DNA of 64,000 nucleotides from JAWLHA01 sp041690535 (lineage in GTDB: Bacteria > Pseudomonadota > Gammaproteobacteria > Thiohalomonadales > Thiohalomonadaceae), in NCBI GenBank assembly GCA_041690535.1, contig JAWLHA010000013.1, positions 10,277-74,276 of the forward strand, written 5' to 3'. Both the position numbers and the translations under genes were made by a program. The first letter of the stretch is position 1, and every line of letters starts with the position of its first letter. The notes under the pieces were generated by a model that was not told the DNA's origin, ran no database searches, and saw only the letters and a program-made list of their open reading frames with translations. Of this stretch, positions 1 through 9,010 are shown piece after piece.

Positions 1-1847
1 TGGCCGCGGCCCTGTTCCTGGCGGCAAACATCGTCGGCAACGGGGTGCTCAAGTCCACGCGGCTGGACCTGACCGAGCAGGGGCTCTACACCCTTTCACC
101 GGGGACCGAAAACATCCTCAAGGGGCTCGACGAACCGGTAACGTTGCGCTTCTATCTGTCACGCAAGCTCGCCACCGGCGTCCCCGGAGTCAACACCTAC
201 GCCGTGCGGGTGCAGGAGCTGCTGGAGGAGTATCAGCGCCTCGCCGGCGACCGGTTGCGCCTGCAGATCCTCGACCCCGAGCCCTTCTCCGAAGAGGAGG
301 ATCGGGCGGTGGCCTACGGCCTGCAGGGCGCACCGGTGGACAACAGCAACACCATGCTCTACTTCGGCCTGGTGGGAACCAACTCGGTGGACGATCAGGA
401 GGTTATTCCCTTCTTCCAGCCGAGCCGATCGGCGTTCCTCGAGTACGATGTGACCAAGCTGGTCCATCAGTTGGCCCACCCGAAGCGCAAGGTGGTGGGG
501 GTGATGAGTACCCTGCCCCTGGCCGGTGCCGGCGCCCACTACCTGCCGCGACGGGACGGCGAGCAGCCGTGGATCATCTTCGAGCAGATGCGCCAGCTGT
601 TCGAGGTGCGCACCCTCGACACCGCCGTGGAGACGATCCCCGCCGAGGTGGACGTGCTGATGGTGGTCCACCCCAAGGGGCTGGCCGAAGCCACCCTCTA
701 TGCCATCGACCAGTTCGTGATGCGCGGCGGCCGCGTGCTGGCCTTCGTCGACCCTTACGCCGAGGCCGAGCGGCCGGAGGTGGATGAGGCCGACCCCATG
801 GCCGCCCTGCAGGCCTCCCGCCGTTCCGAATTCGATCTGCTGCTGAACGCCTGGGGAGTGGAGATGGCGCCGGATCGGGTGGCCGGTGACATGAAGCTGG
901 CCAAGCGAGTGCAGTTCACCCAGGAGGGGCGCGGCCGCATCGTCGACTACCCCGTATGGGTGGACCTGACCAAGGCCAACTTCAACGACAGCGACATCAT
1001 CACCGCTGAGTTGGGCACCATCGCCATGGCCTCCGCAGGGGTGCTGCGCAAGCGGGAGGGGGCCGAGATCACCTTCACCCCCCTCATCCAGACCGACACC
1101 TCGGCCATGGCGGTGGAGACGAACCGACTGGGGCTGTTCATGGACCCCGAGGGGCTGGTCCGCGATTTCAAACCCGGCGGAGACCCACTGGTGCTGGCGG
1201 CCAAGTTGAGCGGGCCGCTCAAGAGCGCCTTTCCCCAGGGCAAACCGGGCGCCACCGAGGAGGAGCGGGTCGCGCACCTGAACGAGACCGGCGAGGCGGC
1301 CAACATCCTGGTGGTGGCCGACACGGACCTGCTGGAAGACCGCTTTTGGGTCCAGGTGCAGAACTTCATCGGACGGCGCATCGCGGTGCCGACCGCCGCC
1401 AACGGCGACCTGGTGACCAACGCCCTGGAGAACCTGACCGGCAGCAACGACCTCATCAGTGTGCGCAACCGCGGTGACGCCTCGCGGCCCTTCACGCGGG
1501 TGGAGGAGATCCGCCAGGCCGCCGAGCAGCGCTTCCGGGAGAAGGAGCAGGAGTTACAGAACCGGCTCAGCGACACCGAGAAGAAGATGCGCATGCTGCA
1601 GACGCGCAAGCAGGAGGGCAACGCCCTCGCCCTCAGCGCCGAACAGCAGGCGGAGATGGAGAAGTTCCGCCTGCAGAAGCTGCAGATCCGCAAGGAGCTG
1701 CGTGCAGTCCAGCACGAGCTGCGCAAGGACATCGAATCCCTGGAGCAGACCATGAAGTTCATCAACGTGGGACTGATGCCCCTGCTCATCGGCATCGGCG
1801 GGCTCACCCTGGGCGTCTACCGGGTGCGGCGCCGGCGCACGCGCTGA
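1..1847 (+). CDS. GldG-like ABC transporter auxiliary protein (5' partial)
   Basis: The reading frame is open from the first bases of the window, with hydrophobic residues (AAALFLAANIVGNGVL) ahead of the first in-window GTG at 45, so the true start lies upstream. The product resembles the GldG-type extracytoplasmic component of uncharacterised ABC transporters: an N-terminal membrane helix, then LDLTEQGLYTLSPGT and LRFYLSRKL, a large periplasmic part, a coiled-coil-like stretch around residues 480-570 of the visible part (EEIRQAAEQRFREKEQEL onward) and a C-terminal helix (MPLLIGIGGLTLGVY) ending in an Arg-rich tail. It is followed 30 bp later by a DUF4340-type gene, the usual partner of such transporters. 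ATPase and permease genes would be expected to the left of the window. Family is fairly sure; the substrate is unknown. Confidence 0.82.
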   Translation, partial: AAALFLAANIVGNGVLKSTRLDLTEQGLYTLSPGTENILKGLDEPVTLRFYLSRKLATGVPGVNTYAVRVQELLEEYQRLAGDRLRLQILDPEPFSEEEDRAVAYGLQGAPVDNSNTMLYFGLVGTNSVDDQEVIPFFQPSRSAFLEYDVTKLVHQLAHPKRKVVGVMSTLPLAGAGAHYLPRRDGEQPWIIFEQMRQLFEVRTLDTAVETIPAEVDVLMVVHPKGLAEATLYAIDQFVMRGGRVLAFVDPYAEAERPEVDEADPMAALQASRRSEFDLLLNAWGVEMAPDRVAGDMKLAKRVQFTQEGRGRIVDYPVWVDLTKANFNDSDIITAELGTIAMASAGVLRKREGAEITFTPLIQTDTSAMAVETNRLGLFMDPEGLVRDFKPGGDPLVLAAKLSGPLKSAFPQGKPGATEEERVAHLNETGEAANILVVADTDLLEDRFWVQVQNFIGRRIAVPTAANGDLVTNALENLTGSNDLISVRNRGDASRPFTRVEEIRQAAEQRFREKEQELQNRLSDTEKKMRMLQTRKQEGNALALSAEQQAEMEKFRLQKLQIRKELRAVQHELRKDIESLEQTMKFINVGLMPLLIGIGGLTLGVYRVRRRRTR

Positions 1848-1877
1848 TACGGGATGGAAAAAGGAGAGACATCGACC

Positions 1878-2951
1878 ATGAACAGCAAGAGTCTCGGGCT
1901 GCTCGCAGCCCTCACCGTTCTCTTCGTCACCGCTGCGGCACTGCTCAGTGGGCGTGAGCCTGCGCAGAGTGGTGCCGGCGGGGCGCAGCACCTCTACCCC
2001 AACCTGGCCGCGGAGCTGGAGCGGGTCAGCGCGGCGGAGCTCATCAGTTTCGGCGGACGGGTCTCCCTCCGACGCGAGGGGGAGACGTGGGTGGTCGCGG
2101 AGCATCACGACTACCCCGCCGCCATGGAGAAGGTGCGCGCCCTGGTGCACGGCCTCGCGGAGCTGCAGCGGCTGGAGGAGAAGACCGCCAACCCCGAGCT
2201 CTACGCGCGATTGGGCGTCCAGGGGCCGGCGGTGCACGGCTCCCCCTCCGTGCAGGTGGTGCTCAGGGACGGCGGCGGCAAGGTGCTGGCGGATCTGGTG
2301 GTGGGCGACAGCCGGGCCGCCCCAGGCGAGGCGACCCGCCAGGAGATCTATGTGCGTCGCGCCGGGGAATCCCCGAGCTGGCTGGCCCTGGGCACTCTCG
2401 CCCCCGAACGGCAGCCCGCGCAGTGGCTGGATCGGCAGATCCTCGCCCTGGATCCGGCGCAGTTGCGGGAGATCACGCTGCAGCCCGGCGGGGAGGCAGC
2501 GGTGCACCTTTCGAGGGCGCAGGGGGATGGGTGGCAAGTGGTGGGGATGCCGGAACACGGGCGTCTCAAGTCGCCCCAACGGCTCGACACTCTCGCCGGG
2601 CTGTTCGGCAGGATCGCATTCGACGGGGTGGTCCCCCGCAGCGGGGGCGAGGAGAGGCCGCCGGCGCTGGGCGCCCGCCTCCTTCGCGCCGACGGCCTGG
2701 CGGTGGAGATCGCCGCCACCGAGGGGGAGGGCGGGAACTACCTGGCCCGCTTCAGCGCCTCGGCGGCGGCGGACGCCTCGGCCGAGGTGAAGGCCGAGGC
2801 CGAGGCCCTCGACCGCCATCTCTCCCGGTGGGACTACACCCTCGCCGCGCACATGGTGGACCCGCTCAAGCTGAAACTGGAGGAGCTGGTGGAGACGGAC
2901 TCTGCAGCGGAACCGGCAACGGACCCCGAAGCGCCCGCAGCACACCCCTGA
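1878..2951 (+). CDS. DUF4340-type protein
   Basis: 357-residue protein with an N-terminal signal-anchor (SLGLLAALTVLFVTAAALL) and a periplasmic body containing a repeated DUF4340-like pattern (LYPNLAAELERVSAAEL, then a second block near DRQILALDPAQLREITLQ). An upstream in-frame ATG exists at 1854, but the ATG at 1878 is preceded by AGGAG and places the signal-anchor at the extreme N-terminus, so 1878 is preferred. It follows the GldG-like gene directly and almost certainly shares its transcript. The role in the transport system is not known for the family. Confidence 0.78.
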   Translation: MNSKSLGLLAALTVLFVTAAALLSGREPAQSGAGGAQHLYPNLAAELERVSAAELISFGGRVSLRREGETWVVAEHHDYPAAMEKVRALVHGLAELQRLEEKTANPELYARLGVQGPAVHGSPSVQVVLRDGGGKVLADLVVGDSRAAPGEATRQEIYVRRAGESPSWLALGTLAPERQPAQWLDRQILALDPAQLREITLQPGGEAAVHLSRAQGDGWQVVGMPEHGRLKSPQRLDTLAGLFGRIAFDGVVPRSGGEERPPALGARLLRADGLAVEIAATEGEGGNYLARFSASAAADASAEVKAEAEALDRHLSRWDYTLAAHMVDPLKLKLEELVETDSAAEPATDPEAPAAHP

Positions 2952-2959
2952 GGCGGGCG

Positions 2960-3020
2960 GCGCCCGAAGAGCCTCAGGTTGCACCCGGCCCGTCCCACCC
3001 GGGCGGCCTCTTCGGGGCGC
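2960..3020 (+). terminator. Hairpin after the GldG/DUF4340 operon
   Basis: GCGCCCGAAGAG at 2960-2971 pairs, with one bulge, with CTCTTCGGGGCGC at 3008-3020, starting 9 bp after the stop codon. There is no T-run, so it is a terminator-like or mRNA-stabilising structure rather than a canonical intrinsic terminator. Confidence 0.4.
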
Positions 3021-3091
3021 AGGCCTTGTTCAAGGATGCGCCGCACCAGAAGGGTTCGACCATGGACTGTCAATCGGGCATTCTTATGGCT

Positions 3092-3160
3092 GTTCACTCG
3101 GGAGCTCCGGGGGTTGGTTTGGTTCACACCCCCATTCTTCCGGGTATGCCCCGAGTGAAC
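3092..3160. other. Perfect 11-bp inverted repeat
   Basis: GTTCACTCGGG (3092-3102) is exactly complementary to CCCGAGTGAAC (3150-3160), with a second possible inner stem (GGGGGTT.../...ACCCCC). It lies in the non-coding gap between the DUF4340 gene and the family-A element. Function not identified. Confidence 0.4.
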
Positions 3161-3180
3161 AACCTACAGAGAGATCACAC

Positions 3181-3366
3181 CTAGAGCACCGAACAGATAA
3201 ATCCGACGCGCCCAACATGTAGGGTGGATAAGCGCAGCGCATCCACCGTGCGGCGTCGAATTGGTGGATGCGCTACGCTTATCCACCCTCGGTTCCCTGC
3301 CCCCGCCACCTGCGGCGCAATTTGGCTGCGGTTGGCGAGTTTCGGTTTACCTGTTCGGTGCTCTAG
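3181..3366. mobile_element. Family-A miniature inverted-repeat element, copy 1
   Basis: Starts CTAGAGCACCGAACAG and ends CTGTTCGGTGCTCTAG, perfect terminal inverted repeats. Inside is a strong hairpin, GGGTGGATAAGCGCAGCGCA facing its complement. About 186 bp with no coding capacity, hence non-autonomous. Its right end supplies the TAG stop codon of the methyltransferase gene at 3363. Related copies lie near 4597, 8793, 11343, 20745, 24328 and 59502. Confidence 0.8.
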
Positions 3367-4478
3367 GCCGCGCGCAACAGCACCAATGTCTCCACATGGT
3401 AGGTTTGGGGGAAGAAGTCGTAGGGGACAATGCGCTCCACGGAGAACCCCGACTCCACGAGCGCTTGCAGGTCCCGCCGCAAGGTTCCCGCACTGCAGGA
3501 GAGATAGGCCATGCGCTCCGGGCGGAGCCGCTCGGTGGTCCACCGGAGCACTTGCGGTTCCAGACCGGTCCTGGGCGGATTGACGTACAGCAGGCGCCGG
3601 CCGGCGCGCCCCCGAAGCCAGGCCTCCACCTGCGGCAGGCGCGTCTCGCAGGTCCCGCGCAGCACCGCAGCGGCCGGAGCATTGATGGACGCACACTCCA
3701 CCGCATCGCCCGACCACTCCACCCCCAGCGCCGCCGCCCCCGCTGCGGTCCAGCGCGCCAGCGTGCTGCCGTTGCCGCAATAGAGGTCGACCACCGCATC
3801 CCCCGCCGCCGGGGCCAGGAAGACCGCCGCTTCATCCAGCGCCTGATGGTAAAGCCCGGGGAGCAACTGCTGGAAGGCGGCCGGGCCGTAGAGCAACCCC
3901 CGCGCGTCGCGGGAGCGCTCGCGCCCCCAAAGGAGGTGCCAGCCTCGTTTATGGAACAGCCGCCGCCCCGCGGAGGGGAAGAGGTTCAGCCACAGACCTT
4001 CCACACCCGCGGCGGCAAGTTCGTCGGTCAGGGCCTCCGTGACCCAGGCGGTCGAGGGCAGGCTCGCCCCCTTCAGCACCAGGGTCACCTGGGCCCCCGA
4101 CTGCACGTGAAAGGCCATGGGAAAGCGGGGGCCGGGCGGCAGCGCCGCCCCGAGTAGCCGCACCGCTGCACGCACCCGGGGCGAGTGGATCGGACAGTGG
4201 GGAATGGGGATCAGCTCGTCACGGGCATGAAGGCCGTACTGCCATCCCGGCCCGCCCCAGGCCGTGGAGAGACTCACCCGGTCGCGGTAGCCCCACCTCG
4301 CCTGCCCCGACACCGCCCTTACAGGTTCAATCACCTCGGCCCAAGGGTGAAGCTGCCGCTGCAGCCACCCCATCTTCTGGCGTTCGCTGGCGGCGGCCTC
4401 CAGGGCGCGGTGCGCGCAGCCCCGGCAGCGTGGGTTGCACCCGGACCGCAGTCTGGTTGGGAGATCGCACTGGTTCAT
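3363..4478 (-). CDS. rlmC: 23S rRNA (uracil-C5)-methyltransferase, RlmC/TrmA family
   Basis: About 371 residues. N-terminal Cys cluster (CDLPTRLRSGCNPRCRGCAHR) fits the Fe-S ligands of RlmC/RlmD enzymes. The SAM-binding motif is DLYCGNGST, the NPPRTGL motif follows, the catalytic cysteine is in YLSCSAGTLRRDL, and FFPQTYHVETLVLL is the typical C-terminal signature. Known role: methylation of a uridine at C5 in 23S rRNA (U747 for RlmC). The longer frame starts at 4517, but the Met at 4478 (MNQCDLPTRL) fits the family N-terminus better. The stop codon TAG is the terminal CTA of the adjoining family-A element. RlmC versus another TrmA-family member cannot be fully settled by eye; size and lack of a TRAM domain favour RlmC. 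Confidence 0.85.
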   Translation of the reverse strand: MNQCDLPTRLRSGCNPRCRGCAHRALEAAASERQKMGWLQRQLHPWAEVIEPVRAVSGQARWGYRDRVSLSTAWGGPGWQYGLHARDELIPIPHCPIHSPRVRAAVRLLGAALPPGPRFPMAFHVQSGAQVTLVLKGASLPSTAWVTEALTDELAAAGVEGLWLNLFPSAGRRLFHKRGWHLLWGRERSRDARGLLYGPAAFQQLLPGLYHQALDEAAVFLAPAAGDAVVDLYCGNGSTLARWTAAGAAALGVEWSGDAVECASINAPAAAVLRGTCETRLPQVEAWLRGRAGRRLLYVNPPRTGLEPQVLRWTTERLRPERMAYLSCSAGTLRRDLQALVESGFSVERIVPYDFFPQTYHVETLVLLRAA

Positions 4479-4596
4479 AGCGGCGGCATGATAGAGGCCG
4501 CGGACCGAAAGCGCCATGCGCGCCCGAACGCCCGTGCGAACCGGTAAGAGGAAAAATCGCCGGTTGCCGCCAGCTTGCCCCGAAGATGGCTGGGGC

Positions 4597-4702
4597 GGTG
4601 CACCGGGTGGATAAGCGCAGCATCCACCACTCCCAGCCGCGCCCGGTGGATGCTGCGCTTATCCAGGTACGTGACGCATCGGATTTATCTGCGGTGCTCT
4701 GG
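4597..4702. repeat. Family-A derived repeat
   Basis: Shortened family-A copy: CGGTGCACCGGGTGGATAAG, the GGATAAGCGCAGCATCCACC hairpin, and a GGATTTATCTGCGGTGCTCT end. The termini have diverged. Confidence 0.6.
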
Positions 4703-4721
4703 CCCCCTCCACCGGGCACCA

Positions 4722-6797
4722 TCACTCCGTCGCGTAGGCAATCCGTTGGGGCCAAAGGAGCCCGGGAGAGGCTGCGGGGAGATCGGCGCGGGCGTTGAGG
4801 GCGCGGACCACCGCCTCGAACTCTTCGGCAGGCACGGGGCGACTGAAGAGAAAGCCCTGCAATTCGTCACAGCCGTGGAGACGGAGAAACTCCAACTGCT
4901 CGGGGGTTTCCACCCCCTCGGCGACGATGCCGAGCCGGAGGTTCTTGCCCATATCGATGATCGCCCGCGCAATCCCGGCCCGCTCGACATCGTTGGCGGC
5001 ATCGTGCACGAAGGAGCGGTCAATCTTCAGGTAGTCCACGGGGAAGTGCATCAGGTAGTTCATGGAGGAGTAGCCGGTGCCGAAATCATCGATGGAGAGC
5101 GAGACCCCGAGTCCTTTCAGCTCCCGCAGCACCTCGAGGGCCATGGCGGTATCGTCCGCCAACACGCTCTCGGTCAACTCCAGTTCCAGATACTCCGGCG
5201 GCAGTTCACTCTCCTCCAGCACCCGCTGAACGGCCACCGCAACGCTCTGCGACTGGAACTGCTTGAGCGAGAGATTGACCGACAGCCGCAACCGCAGCCC
5301 CCGATCCAGCCACTCCCGGCACCGCCGGCACGCCTCGGCCAGCACCCACTCGCCCACCGGGACGATGAGACCGGTCTCCTCCAGCAGCGGGATGAAATGG
5401 GTCGGGCTCACCAAGGCACCGCTGGCTTGCCGCCAACGCAACAGGGCCTCCATCCCCACCACCTCGCCGCTGTGGGCACTCACCTTGGGCTGGTAGTGAA
5501 GGACGAAGCCCCCCTGCTCCAGCGCCTTGCGCAATCCGATCTCCATCTCCAGCCGCTCCAACGCCTGGGCATTGAGCTCCTCGGTGTAGAAGACGCAGCG
5601 GTTGCGCCCAAGTTCCTTGGCACGGTACATGGCCGCTTCGGCATGTTTCACCAGCCACTCGGCCTCCGCCGCATCGGTGGGATAGAGGGCGATGCCGATG
5701 CTGGAAGAGATGATGATGTCGCGCCCGTCGACGTGGATCGCGGCGGCGAAGTGCTCGATGACCCGGGTGGCGATCCGGGACGCCGCCTCGGCGGTGGGCA
5801 TGTTCTCCAGGATGATGGCGAACTGATCGCCCCCGAGCCGGCACACCGTTTCCCCCCCCTGCAGGGAGGCACCGAGCCGCGCTGCGGCATCGCGCAGAAC
5901 GCGGTTGCCGGCTTCGTGTCCGAGGCTGTCGTTGATGAGCTTGAAGCGGTCGAGTCCCACCGTCATGAGCGCCAGCAACGCCCCCGAGCGGCGGGCCCGC
6001 TGCATGGCGCGCTCCAGGTGCTCCATGAACAGCACCCGGTTGGGGAGGTTGGTGAGCGCATCGTAGTGGGCCAGATAGCGGACCCGCTCCTGGTGCGCCT
6101 GCTCCTGCTGCTGCTTGAGCTGCTCGATATGCAAGTCGGCCTTGCGAATGAAGGCCAGCAGGAAGAAGTAGAGGATCAGCATGAGGCCGGTGCTGGTGGC
6201 CACGGCCATGTACCCGACCTGGTCCATCTGGGCGAGCAGGGGCGTCACATCGGAGTAAATCTCAACCACGCCCTCCACCGGCCCCTCGGCGCCGAGGCGC
6301 ACGGGGACGTAGGTGGCCAGCAGGTTCGCTCCGCCGGCCCCGCCATCGAAGGAGGTGGCGTGTTCCCTGAAGAGCGTCTCCCGCGCGTGTTCCCCGGCCC
6401 GGGCCCGGAGAAAATGGGGGTTGGCCGCGCCCTCCCTGCCGATCTGCGCCACATGGGTGGAAAACGCCACCAGGCCGTTACGGTCGTAGATCTTGACCTT
6501 GACCACCCGCAGCCCTTGGATCCGACGCCCGATGTCGTAAGCCAACTCCGCGACCTGCGGCTGTTCGCGCAACTCGGCGGGGGTGAACGCCCCGGCCTGC
6601 TCGACGAAGCTGCCGTATTTTGGCCAGAGGGAGTTGGCCAGCAGCTGGGCCAGTGCTGCGTTGGCTTGCGCCTCGTGCTCTTCCAGGGAGTTGGTGGCGA
6701 CAGACCAGTAGAAGCTCGCCAATGCAACCGAAATGCAGGCAATACCGACGAGGCTGATGATCGAGTAGACGCGCGTTAGACGAAGCGCCCGCCCCAT
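4722..6797 (-). CDS. Membrane GGDEF-EAL protein (cyclic-di-GMP turnover)
   Basis: 691 residues: N-terminal membrane helix (IISLVGIACISVALASFYW), a periplasmic sensor of about 180 residues, a second helix (YMAVATSTGLMLILYFFLLAF), a coiled linker, a GGDEF domain and a C-terminal EAL domain. The GGDEF signature reads RLGGDQFAII, with Gln where Glu is usual, so cyclase activity is doubtful. The EAL domain keeps its key residues: EALLRW, SVNLS, ELELTES, IDDFGTGYSS, YLKIDRSF, AEGVE and LQGFLFSRP, so phosphodiesterase activity is expected. It stands alone between the rlmC-like gene and ttcA. The periplasmic ligand is unknown. Confidence 0.9.
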   Translation of the reverse strand: MGRALRLTRVYSIISLVGIACISVALASFYWSVATNSLEEHEAQANAALAQLLANSLWPKYGSFVEQAGAFTPAELREQPQVAELAYDIGRRIQGLRVVKVKIYDRNGLVAFSTHVAQIGREGAANPHFLRARAGEHARETLFREHATSFDGGAGGANLLATYVPVRLGAEGPVEGVVEIYSDVTPLLAQMDQVGYMAVATSTGLMLILYFFLLAFIRKADLHIEQLKQQQEQAHQERVRYLAHYDALTNLPNRVLFMEHLERAMQRARRSGALLALMTVGLDRFKLINDSLGHEAGNRVLRDAAARLGASLQGGETVCRLGGDQFAIILENMPTAEAASRIATRVIEHFAAAIHVDGRDIIISSSIGIALYPTDAAEAEWLVKHAEAAMYRAKELGRNRCVFYTEELNAQALERLEMEIGLRKALEQGGFVLHYQPKVSAHSGEVVGMEALLRWRQASGALVSPTHFIPLLEETGLIVPVGEWVLAEACRRCREWLDRGLRLRLSVNLSLKQFQSQSVAVAVQRVLEESELPPEYLELELTESVLADDTAMALEVLRELKGLGVSLSIDDFGTGYSSMNYLMHFPVDYLKIDRSFVHDAANDVERAGIARAIIDMGKNLRLGIVAEGVETPEQLEFLRLHGCDELQGFLFSRPVPAEEFEAVVRALNARADLPAASPGLLWPQRIAYATE

Positions 6798-6967
6798 GTT
6801 CCCCCCTTATTCAAAATTTGCGTTCGGGCCCGGCTGTTTTCTTTGATTGCTTGTCCATTGAGTGTAGCTTAGGGGCTATCCATGTGCCGATGGCCAGCCC
6901 CCAGCTCGCCGGGTTCCGCAAGCCTACCACCGCTCACAAGTGAGTGCGAATCCAGTAGAATCCGCTT

Positions 6968-7750
6968 ATGAATACGCACGTCAAACCACCCAAGGCGCTG
7001 CTTCGGCCGGTGGGCCGGGCCATCGCCGACTATGCCATGATCAGCGAAGGTGATCGGGTGCTTCTGGGTTTGTCCGGAGGCAAGGATTCGCTGTCGCTGC
7101 TGCACATCCTCCTGCATCTGCAGCGCCACGCCCCCATTCGCTTCGAGGTGGGCGCCATTACGGTGGACCCCGGGATCCCCGGCTTCGATCCCTCGCCCCT
7201 GCAGCCCTATCTGGCGGCGCTGGGCGTACCCTACTTTTACGAGGCTCAACCCATCGCGCAGCAGGCGGAGAGGTTCATGGATGATGCATCGTTCTCGTTT
7301 TGCGCCTACTGCTCGCGCATGAAACGGGGCATTCTCTACAACCGGGCCCGCACCGATGGCTACAACGTCATCGCCCTGGCACAGCACCTGGATGATCTGG
7401 CGGAGAGCTTTCTCATGTCCGCCTTCCACCGCGGCCAGTTGCGCACCATGAAGGCCCATTACACCAACGACGTGGGCGACCTGCGGATCATCCGCCCCCT
7501 GGTCTACGCCCGGGAGCGCCAGACCGAGGCCTTCGCCGAGAACGCCCCCCTGCCGGTGGTCCCCGACAACTGCCCGGCCTGCTTCACCGCCCCCACCGAA
7601 CGGCAGCACATGAAGGCACTGCTCGCCGGCGAAGAGGAGCGCTACAAGCACATCTTCAAGAACCTCCTCACCGCCATGCGACCGCTGATGGGCGAGACCA
7701 TGCCCCCCGCAGCGGGCGGCCCGGGGGGGAACGACGCGGACGAAGGGTGA
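6968..7750 (+). CDS. ttcA: tRNA 2-thiocytidine synthetase TtcA
   Basis: 260 residues. PP-loop ATPase signature SGGKDSLSLL near residue 35; cysteines in FCAYCSRMKRG and DNCPACF that bind the Fe-S cluster in the family. Known role: ATP-dependent thiolation of cytidine 32 in certain tRNAs. The conserved GYNVIALAQHLDDLAESF block is also present. Shorter than the E. coli protein (about 311 residues), but all core motifs are there. Start ATG at 6968 is the first in frame and places the PP-loop normally. Confidence 0.93.
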   Translation: MNTHVKPPKALLRPVGRAIADYAMISEGDRVLLGLSGGKDSLSLLHILLHLQRHAPIRFEVGAITVDPGIPGFDPSPLQPYLAALGVPYFYEAQPIAQQAERFMDDASFSFCAYCSRMKRGILYNRARTDGYNVIALAQHLDDLAESFLMSAFHRGQLRTMKAHYTNDVGDLRIIRPLVYARERQTEAFAENAPLPVVPDNCPACFTAPTERQHMKALLAGEEERYKHIFKNLLTAMRPLMGETMPPAAGGPGGNDADEG

Positions 7751-7892
7751 TGGGCACGCCAACGGTTGCGAAACAGGAGCAACAGGCGCGCGGGCCGGCG
7801 CCGGGATATGCTGCGAAGGACGTCCCCACTCGACCGGCGCGTCCCGGTGCGATGCACCCGGTGAAAGTGCCCGGGTTCAGGTCATCTCTCCC

Positions 7893-8771
7893 GTGAGCGC
7901 CGGCGCTGCGCCCCGCGGATTGCGCGCCCTCGCCCGGCTGCCCCTGCCGCTCGCCCACGCCCTTGGGGCCCTGCTGGGCTGGCTGGTGGCTTACCTGCCC
8001 AGTCGCCACCGGGCCATCACCCGGCGCAACCTGGCGCTCTGTTTTCCCGCGCTGGGCGAGCGGGAGCGGCGAGTCCTGGCTCGGCGTAGCCTTGTAGAGA
8101 CCGGTAAGACCGTGTTGGAGATGCCGAGGGTGTGGCTCACGCCGGGCGAGACGGCCTTGGGGCTCATTCGCGAGGTGAGCGGCGAGGAACTGGTGCGAGA
8201 GGCGGTAGCCGGCGGGCGCGGGGCGATTGCTGTGTCGCCGCATCTGGGCAACTGGGAGCTATGTGGGCTCTATCTCTCCGCCCGTTACGGGATCACCAGC
8301 CTCTACCGGCCACCGCGCGCTTCGCGCTGGGCGGCGATGGTACGCGCCGCCCGGGAACGGATGGGGGCACGGCTGGTCCCCACCGATGCCAAGGGGATCA
8401 AGACCCTCTACCAGGCGCTGGGGCGTAACGAGATGATCGGCATCCTCCCCGATCAGGACCCCCGCCAGGGCGCCGGCGCCTTCGCCCCCTTTTTTGGCGT
8501 GGCGGCCAACACCATGACCCTGCTGCCCCGGTTGGTGGGCAAGAGTGGCGCCCCGGTGATCTTCTGCTTCGCCGAACGGCTGCCGCGCGGCCAAGGATTC
8601 CACCTCCATTTCCTCCCCGCCCCCGAGGGGATCGGCGACAGCGACCCCCAGGTGGCCGCCGCCGCCCTCAACCGCGGCGTGGAAGCGTGCGTCCGTCTCC
8701 GCCCCGAGCAGTACCAGTGGAGCTACAAACGCTTCCGCACCCGCCCCGAGGGCGAGCCGCCGCTCTATTGA
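7893..8771 (+). CDS. LpxL/HtrB-like lipid acyltransferase
   Basis: 292 residues, lysophospholipid/lipid A acyltransferase family. The catalytic Hx4E motif is SPHLGNWELCG; downstream GILPDQDPRQGAGAFAPFFG and the C-terminal YQWSYKRFRTRPEGE are typical for lipid A lauroyl/myristoyl acyltransferases. It acts at the cytoplasmic face of the inner membrane in the family. GTG start at 7893 follows a GC-rich gap. A second family member lies at 9011 on the other strand, so this organism has at least two; which acyl chain each adds cannot be read from sequence. Confidence 0.85.
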   Translation: MSAGAAPRGLRALARLPLPLAHALGALLGWLVAYLPSRHRAITRRNLALCFPALGERERRVLARRSLVETGKTVLEMPRVWLTPGETALGLIREVSGEELVREAVAGGRGAIAVSPHLGNWELCGLYLSARYGITSLYRPPRASRWAAMVRAARERMGARLVPTDAKGIKTLYQALGRNEMIGILPDQDPRQGAGAFAPFFGVAANTMTLLPRLVGKSGAPVIFCFAERLPRGQGFHLHFLPAPEGIGDSDPQVAAAALNRGVEACVRLRPEQYQWSYKRFRTRPEGEPPLY

Positions 8772-8792
8772 GTCGGCGCTCGCCGAACGCCA

Positions 8793-8956
8793 CTAGAGCA
8801 CCGAACAGATAAATCCGATGTGCCCAATAGGTAGGGTGGATAAGCGCAGCGCATCCACCGGGTCGCGGCCGTGAATGGTGGATGCGCTGCGCTTATCCAC
8901 CCAGAACAGGCCAACTCGGGTGTGAAGCCGGCATCCGATTTGTCTATGTGCTCTAA
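8793..8956. mobile_element. Family-A element, copy 2
   Basis: Left end CTAGAGCACCGAACAGATAA is intact; the right end (TATGTGCTCTAA) has diverged. The central GGGTGGATAAGCGCAGCGCA hairpin is intact. It lies between the two convergent acyltransferase genes, 22 bp past the first gene's stop. Confidence 0.75.
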
Positions 8957-9010
8957 CGCCCTGGAGGGGCGGTGGCAACCCAATACCCGCAAGGTGGCGG
9001 CCCCGGGGGG

